This document shows positions 30,837 through 34,787 of a stretch of DNA of 34,787 bases, in pieces. Within the stretch, counting starts at the first letter, position 1; every line of letters begins with the position of its first letter. Source of the stretch: a virus. The notes beneath the pieces are model-generated. The model ran no database searches and was not told the DNA's origin. It saw only the letters and a list, made by a program, of their open reading frames with translations. The translations under genes were made by a program, and so were the position numbers. Location: IMG/VR virus record IMGVR_UViG_3300043399_000792, positions 1 through 34,787 of that record; one strand, 5' to 3'.

Positions 30837-31967
30837 ATGCCAACGTTCGGTCAGCAACTCTGGCAAGGTTTTACCAACGTAAATTACTTGCGTGACGCTC
30901 GTCACGCAAGTAAAGTCTTTACTACCAATGCCTTCGAGCTCAAGCCTCGATACAAGTTTCTTTTTCATGTCAGCTTCACATTAAACGTACAAGAAATACC
31001 AGCTCTTAAAGGAGCCATGGGTCTTGATGACATTACTAATTTAAGCTACGTGGTTAAAACAGTTGATCTTCCCAAGTACACTATTGCTAATGAAACATTG
31101 AATCAGTACAATCGCAAACGTGTAGTCCAAACCAAGATCAACTACGATCCAGTAAGCATAGTGTTCCATGATGATGGTGGCGACGTTGTTCGCAACATGT
31201 GGTACAACTATTATTCTTACTACTACAAAGATCCAACTCAGCAATACCTTGACGCCAACAACCAAAACGGTAGTTTAGGCCCTAGTGCAAACCGTCAAGC
31301 TGGATTTGGTTACAATGCAAGAGACATCTACAGCGACAATCGTCAAGTAAACGACTGGGGCTACATTGGCGAAAGTTTCAGCGATGGAACTAGTTCAGCA
31401 TCAGGCAAACCACCATTCTTCCGTGACATTAGAATCTATGGCATGGATCAACACAAGTATGCTGAATACGTACTGATCAATCCTATAATCACAAGCTGGG
31501 CCCACGACCAATACAACTATTCTGAAGGCTCGGGCACTATGCAAAACACAATGTCCATTGCCTACGAAACTGTGAAATACTACAGTGGTGCTATTGGCTC
31601 CAGCAGACCTGACGCTAATGTGCAAGGCTTTGCCAACCCCAGTCACTATGATACAGTTACTAGTCCAATTAGCCGACCGGGATCTACTTCGTCGGTGTTT
31701 GGCCAGGGCGGCTTGTTGGATGCAGGAGGTGGTATTTTGGAAGACCTACAATCAGGATCGCTATTGGGTTTGATTGGTGCAGCACAAAAAGCTGGCACAG
31801 CCTACAACACATTCAAAGGCAAAGACATCAAGAGCATAGCCAAGAGTGAAGCAGTCAGCATAGGTACCCAAGCCATCAAGGGCGGTATTCCTGGCGCTGT
31901 GCGTCAAATACAAGGTCGCGGTAATGGCATGTTCTTCCCAACGCCGCAGTCACCTAAGACTAATTAA
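30837..31967 (+). CDS. Tail-tube-fold protein, gp54/gp19-like (tube initiator candidate)
   Basis: 376 aa with AGGGAG before the ATG, 13 nt after the tube gene. TNLSYVVKTVDLPKYTIANE, then LNQYNRKRVVQTKINYDPVS and IVFHDDGGDVVRNMWYNYYS, follow the tube fold and resemble T4 gp54 (VKMPENRLSYETDWNYNSPN, ITGRELDPLVISFRMDSEA). In the second half, FFRDIRIYGMDQHKYAEYVL and NPIITSWAHDQYNYSEGSGT with TMSIAYETVKYY give the matching closing strands. The last 100 residues are Gly-rich with a short amphipathic helix (KGKDIKSIAKSEAVSIG). gp54 caps the baseplate hub and starts tube polymerisation in T4; a second tube-like gene next to gp19 suits that role, but a different tube-fold function is possible. A perfect 13-bp hairpin lies in codons 16-26. 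Confidence 0.65.
   Translation: MPTFGQQLWQGFTNVNYLRDARHASKVFTTNAFELKPRYKFLFHVSFTLNVQEIPALKGAMGLDDITNLSYVVKTVDLPKYTIANETLNQYNRKRVVQTKINYDPVSIVFHDDGGDVVRNMWYNYYSYYYKDPTQQYLDANNQNGSLGPSANRQAGFGYNARDIYSDNRQVNDWGYIGESFSDGTSSASGKPPFFRDIRIYGMDQHKYAEYVLINPIITSWAHDQYNYSEGSGTMQNTMSIAYETVKYYSGAIGSSRPDANVQGFANPSHYDTVTSPISRPGSTSSVFGQGGLLDAGGGILEDLQSGSLLGLIGAAQKAGTAYNTFKGKDIKSIAKSEAVSIGTQAIKGGIPGAVRQIQGRGNGMFFPTPQSPKTN
30884..30913 (+). promoter_or_regulatory. Perfect 13-bp hairpin inside the gp54-like coding region
   Basis: TTACTTGCGTGAC (30884-30896), loop GCTC, GTCACGCAAGTAA (30901-30913): no mismatch and a 4-nt loop. It starts 48 nt after the start codon. There is no T tract. Confidence 0.9.
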
Positions 31968-31972
31968 CAGAT

Positions 31973-32332
31973 ATGAGTTCGATTAATTACACCAACTACA
32001 ACATTGACCAAACTGTGCGTGTGTTTGATAGCTTCTATGAGTATGATGTCAATGTGCCAGCCAATGAGTACGACATTGTCTATAGCTATTTTCTCAAAGA
32101 AATGGGCACCAAACAAGCTGCTGGTAATTTTACTGTGAGTTTGTTTAGAATTGCCGAAGACACAAAAATACCAGCACTGACATTGTTGCAAGCATTTGAG
32201 GGGCAATCGGGTATGAACCTCAATGCTAATTTGGCTTATTATCTCAACAGCATTAGAAACCGTGCCACTTTGTTGGGCGTTGGTGTGCCGGTAGTGCCTA
32301 ACTTTTACGCCTCTAGAAATGTTGTACAATGA
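31973..32332 (+). CDS. Conserved small T4-like phage protein (119 aa)
   Basis: 119 aa, starting MSSINYTNYNIDQTVRVFDS. DVNVPANEYDIVYSYFLKEM then AAGNFTVSLFRIAEDTKIPA and LTLLQAFEGQSGMNLNANLA give a helical protein. I recall the YD-x-V-x-x-(Y/F)-F...S/K-x-AA-x-NFT-x-SLF-R-I pattern from marine T4-like phages, where it is annotated only as structural or hypothetical. It starts 5 nt after the gp54-like stop and overlaps the gp4 start by 4 nt (ATGA), so it belongs to the tail/head completion operon. Function unknown. Confidence 0.7.
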   Translation: MSSINYTNYNIDQTVRVFDSFYEYDVNVPANEYDIVYSYFLKEMGTKQAAGNFTVSLFRIAEDTKIPALTLLQAFEGQSGMNLNANLAYYLNSIRNRATLLGVGVPVVPNFYASRNVVQ

Positions 32333-32760
32333 GCAAGTGGGCACAAGGTTGGTACAACGTAATCAATCCTGAAAAATACGTTGGCAACAAAACTCCCAGA
32401 TATCGTTCAGGCTGGGAACACAGCTTCATGCGTTTTTGTGACACCAACGATCACATTTTGCAGTGGGCCAGCGAAGCAATACAAATACCCTATCGTCACC
32501 CCTTGACTGGCAAGCAAACAATATATGTGCCAGACTTTCTCATAACTTATCGCACTAGAGATAACACACTAAAAGCCGAACTGATAGAAATCAAACCCAA
32601 AGGTCAAAGCGTGATTGAAGAAAAAATGAAGTCACGAGACCGCGCTGTAGTAGCCATAAACTACGCCAAATGGGATGCAGCAACCAAGTGGGCACGCCGC
32701 AATGGTCTGGTATTCAGAGTAATTACCGAAGACCAAATGTTCCATAACGGCCGAAAATAA
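32329..32760 (+). CDS. 4: Head completion protein (gp4-like, PD-(D/E)XK fold)
   Basis: 143 aa. Alignment with T4 gp4 is clear along the whole length: AQGWYNVINPEKYVGN (T4 KQGYFKPINPEKYKGN), YRSGWEHSFMRFCDTNDHIL (T4 YRSGWEFKFMRFCDNNPNVL), IPYRHPLTGKQTIYVPDFLI, ELIEIKPKGQ (T4 YLVEIKPKKQ), and the end FRVITEDQMF (T4 FLVLTEDQIF). The E30, D69, E87-x-K89 layout is that of TnsA-like PD-(D/E)XK nucleases. The T4 protein is needed to make heads competent for tail joining and affects DNA ends. The length is almost the same as in T4 (150 aa). The start overlaps the preceding stop by 4 nt. Confidence 0.95.
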   Translation: MSKWAQGWYNVINPEKYVGNKTPRYRSGWEHSFMRFCDTNDHILQWASEAIQIPYRHPLTGKQTIYVPDFLITYRTRDNTLKAELIEIKPKGQSVIEEKMKSRDRAVVAINYAKWDAATKWARRNGLVFRVITEDQMFHNGRK

Positions 32761-32762
32761 AC

Positions 32763-32770
32763 CATAAATA
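32763..32770 (+). promoter_or_regulatory. T4-type late promoter (CATAAATA) of the small terminase gene
   Basis: The motif ends only 5 nt before the ATG at 32776. A T4-like start about 7 nt downstream would fall at the start codon, and no Shine-Dalgarno precedes it. Confidence 0.6.
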
Positions 32771-32775
32771 TCCGC

Positions 32776-33267
32776 ATGACGCGGAAACTTGAAGAACTAT
32801 TTGATCTCCCACCCACTGAGCAAGAAGTAGATGCTGCTGTACCTGCCTTGCCTCAAAGCCGTGAGACCCTGAAAAACATCGACGATGCCATTGACAAAAT
32901 CGATGCAGCACTACCTGGGGTCAAGGGCTTAGAATCCACAGACACCGAAATGGACGAGCTTGCTAGCCTAGCAACAAGCAGCTACAAAGATCTCATGGAT
33001 CTTGGTATGCAAGTGGATTCAAGATTTGCCAGTGAAATTTTTAGTGTCGCCAGCAATATGCTGGGGCATGCAATCACTGCCAAAACAGCCAAACTAGACA
33101 AAAAGCTCAAGATGATTGATCTACAGCTCAAAAAAGCCAGACTTGATCAACAACAACAAGGCGAAGCAGACGCCCCACAAACTGGTACGGGAGTAGTTCT
33201 TAGTCGCAATGACTTGCTGGAACGTATTATTAGTCGGGGCCAGGATCAAAACAACAAGAAAGAATAA
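32776..33267 (+). CDS. 16: Terminase small subunit (gp16-like)
   Basis: 163 aa, nearly the same length as T4 gp16 (164 aa). The central helical part, ELASLATSSYKDLMDLGMQV, DSRFASEIFSVASNMLGHAI and TAKTAKLDKKLKMIDLQLKK, follows T4 ([53 protein letters not shown]). The C-terminal GVVLSRNDLLERI resembles the T4 ATVFMGSPTELMDEI segment. The family forms rings that recognise viral DNA and stimulate the gp17 packaging ATPase. The large subunit is not in the window. The ATG has no Shine-Dalgarno and sits 5 nt after a late promoter. The stop TAA lies inside the next late promoter. The call rests on pattern and length, with low strict identity. Confidence 0.72.
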   Translation: MTRKLEELFDLPPTEQEVDAAVPALPQSRETLKNIDDAIDKIDAALPGVKGLESTDTEMDELASLATSSYKDLMDLGMQVDSRFASEIFSVASNMLGHAITAKTAKLDKKLKMIDLQLKKARLDQQQQGEADAPQTGTGVVLSRNDLLERIISRGQDQNNKKE

Positions 33268-33270
33268 ATA
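33263..33270 (+). promoter_or_regulatory. T4-type late promoter (AATAAATA) overlapping the gp16 stop codon
   Basis: The motif contains the TAA of gene 16 (33265-33267) and ends 17 nt before the ATG at 33288, with CAGGAAT as ribosome binding site. Confidence 0.65.
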
Positions 33271-33287
33271 TAAGACAGGAATCGGAC

Positions 33288-33896
33288 ATGAAAAAATTTC
33301 ATCAATATCTAGCTGAGAGCGAACGCACCTACCAATACCGCATCAAAATTGCAGGCTCTGTGCCGCAAGGCTTTGTTAAAGACCTTGAGAGCAAGTTTGC
33401 ACAATTTGATGTTGTCAAGATTGGCGACTTAAAAACTACGCCAGTGCGTAAACAAATTCCTGACTTTCCAGGATTTCCCAATGAGTCTATGAGCATCATG
33501 GACGTTGAATTCAGATACCCAGCCATTGAGCCACAAATCAAACAGTTGGCTCAAATTCTTGGCCTGGATCCTGATCGCATTGTAATGAATACTGTGGGTT
33601 ATGAAGATAGCTTGAATGATGAAAGCAAGAAGATCCAAGACGACAACAAAGATTTGCTCAAGGACACTGAGTATCCTACACCAGACCAAGAGCAAAAAGG
33701 TCTCAAGAAGGATTACAGCGCCGAACCTCACGATCATGTAGTTCTCAAGAATGCATATCGTTCAGATTTCACTGTGGCTGGTGGTAAGACACCTGCAGCC
33801 AAGACTACAAATGAGTTGCCAATGGGAAACAAGAGTCCTATCAGCAATATCAAGCGTCCACCAAAGCCAGCCACTGGCGCCCAACCCCGAGGATAA
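33288..33896 (+). CDS. Putative internal head protein with capsid-targeting-like N-terminus
   Basis: 202 aa. The first residues, MKKFHQYLAE followed by S, match the T4 internal-protein capsid targeting sequence (MKTYQEFIAE followed by A) in length and pattern: K at 2, an aromatic at 4 and 7, and I/L-A-E at 8-10. T4 gp21 protease cuts after that Glu. The rest has an alpha/beta part (QYRIKIAGSVPQGFVKDLES, ESMSIMDVEFRYPAIEPQIK) of a type I recall from uncharacterised marine T4-like proteins. A charged linker with LLKDTEYPTPDQEQKGLKKD and a basic Pro-rich tail (ISNIKRPPKPATGAQPRG) follow. It sits between gp16 and another basic protein. Packaging in the head is inference from the N-terminus. Confidence 0.65.
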   Translation: MKKFHQYLAESERTYQYRIKIAGSVPQGFVKDLESKFAQFDVVKIGDLKTTPVRKQIPDFPGFPNESMSIMDVEFRYPAIEPQIKQLAQILGLDPDRIVMNTVGYEDSLNDESKKIQDDNKDLLKDTEYPTPDQEQKGLKKDYSAEPHDHVVLKNAYRSDFTVAGGKTPAAKTTNELPMGNKSPISNIKRPPKPATGAQPRG

Positions 33897-33902
33897 TACC
33901 AA

Positions 33903-34787
33903 ATGACATTCTTTTACGACTTAAACAAAAAACTCAAGGACGTTTTAGACGCTCCCAAGAGTGTGCATCAAAATCTTAACGAAGGTGCTGTTGCTGAAGT
34001 ATCAGATAAAAAATTAGCTGCATACCAGGCCAAGGCTGACAAACAAATTGCCGCTGGTCAAAATGTAGAAAAGAGAACAGCAGGTCTGCTTCGCACATCT
34101 CATTCAGCACGTAGAAACAAAGGTTTGGATCCACATGCCGATACAGCAAATTTGAAAAATTATCCTCTAGGTGAAGATGAAATGGATGAAGGCCTGGGCA
34201 GTGTTGTTAAGAAAATTGGTAGCGGCGTTAAGAAAGTTGCTGGCAAAGCTCTGGATACACTGGGCCACGGCAGTGACGAAGACCTCATTCGTGATCTACA
34301 AAAGAAAGCCGGTTTACCACAGCACGGTAAGAAGGGCATGGCCCAACCCAAAGAAGGTGTTGACAAACAAAAGTTTGCAGCACTTGCTCCTCCAAAAGAC
34401 AAGATCACTTTCGCTGACAAGATTGCTGGCGCCAAGAAAGAAGTTGACGAAATGCTAGGTCAAGTTGCTGCTGACGCAATGAAAAAGGCAGTAAGCGGTC
34501 ACGGAACTAACAAAAAGAAAGCAACTGACGAAGGTTGGGATGACATGATGAAAGACGTCGAACGTCGTCGTGCCAAGCCAGCAGTCGGTAGCGTTGAGCG
34601 TGGTGCCAAGCACGACATTGAGCACACAGCTACTGGTCGTCGAGTAACTCGTCGCACAGACGATCAAGGTATTTCGGTCGGCGCCGACGATGACAGCTCA
34701 GCTGATGCTCCAAAGCGCGGTAGTGGTCGTCCCAAGGGCACAGGCGGCAAAATGGGCGCCAAGGGTCCTAGCGGCAAGTCTAAGTTG
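33903..34787 (+). CDS. Basic, possibly internal head/core protein (3' end outside window)
   Basis: Open from ATG 33903 to the window end: 295 residues and no stop. GAGGATAAT lies upstream. The sequence is low-complexity and strongly charged: LNEGAVAEVSDKKLAAYQAK near residue 27, EDEMDEGLGSVVKKIGSGVK-KVAGKAL in the middle, and a C-terminal stretch with PKRGSGRPKGTGGKMG that contains an AT-hook-like GRPKG core. LNE, VAE and LGE triplets fit the (I/L/V)-x-E sites used by T4-type prohead protease. A core/internal protein that binds DNA is plausible. No family is recognised, and the large terminase expected nearby in many T4-like genomes is not this gene. Confidence 0.65.
   Translation, partial: MTFFYDLNKKLKDVLDAPKSVHQNLNEGAVAEVSDKKLAAYQAKADKQIAAGQNVEKRTAGLLRTSHSARRNKGLDPHADTANLKNYPLGEDEMDEGLGSVVKKIGSGVKKVAGKALDTLGHGSDEDLIRDLQKKAGLPQHGKKGMAQPKEGVDKQKFAALAPPKDKITFADKIAGAKKEVDEMLGQVAADAMKKAVSGHGTNKKKATDEGWDDMMKDVERRRAKPAVGSVERGAKHDIEHTATGRRVTRRTDDQGISVGADDDSSADAPKRGSGRPKGTGGKMGAKGPSGKSKL

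Noticed and set aside
34160-34435. Opposite-strand and alternative-frame ORFs near the window end
   Set aside because: They are shadows of the continuous plus-strand frame from 33903, which stays open to the end of the window and has a proper ribosome binding site.

Overview
The window is a piece of the structural-gene region of a T4-like myovirus (contractile tail) of the marine/freshwater type related to cyanophages and pelagimyophages. The assignment rests on recognisable T4 homologues: neck proteins gp13 and gp14, sheath completion gp15, sheath gp18, tube gp19, a gp54/gp19-fold protein, head completion gp4 and small terminase gp16. It also rests on T4-style late promoters (ATAAATA) just upstream of many of these genes. 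No photosynthesis or other host-diagnostic gene is present. Near-consensus sigma70-type promoters argue for a bacterial host with an ordinary housekeeping RNA polymerase, but the host cannot be named from this window.

Layout: (1) 1-17755, plus strand: the tail of a virion-type protein, a small sialyltransferase/DUF115-like Rossmann protein (390-977), then a very large fibre locus. The locus holds a 497-aa fibre, a 232-aa fibre, a 2193-aa giant fibre, a 111-aa conserved protein, a 1075-aa fibre, a 130-aa paralogue of its N-terminus, and a 1322-aa virion structural protein. The three largest fibres are built mainly from a Gly/Asn/Thr-rich repeat of about 17 residues (51 bp). (2) 17752-20939, minus strand: gp14-like, gp15-like and a Nudix hydrolase, convergent with the fibre block. 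(3) 20996-24407, plus strand: an accessory island of two uncharacterised proteins, a radical SAM enzyme and a glycosyltransferase-like protein. (4) 24428-26699: gp13, then a DexA-like exonuclease and a gp1-like dNMP kinase, and a convergent zinc-finger/HNH-like ORF. (5) 26796-34787, plus strand: sheath, tube, gp54-like, a small conserved protein, gp4, gp16 and two proteins that look like internal head proteins; the last is cut by the window end.

Two promoter classes can be read directly. Late structural genes carry (C/A)ATAAATA, and several of these motifs contain the stop codon of the gene before. The non-structural islands instead carry three TTGAC(A/C)-N17-TATAAT promoters with an extended -10 (TGC) and a shared GCAT just downstream. 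In two of the three, the predicted transcription start is the A of the ATG, which implies leaderless mRNAs. The picture is of early, host-polymerase-transcribed metabolic cassettes interleaved among late morphogenesis genes.

The most unusual items are the giant repeat fibres, the radical SAM plus glycosyltransferase-like pair (with a third glycan-enzyme-like gene beside the fibres), the leaderless early promoters, a perfect 13-bp hairpin inside the gp54-like gene, and a T4-type capsid-targeting N-terminus on the protein at 33288.
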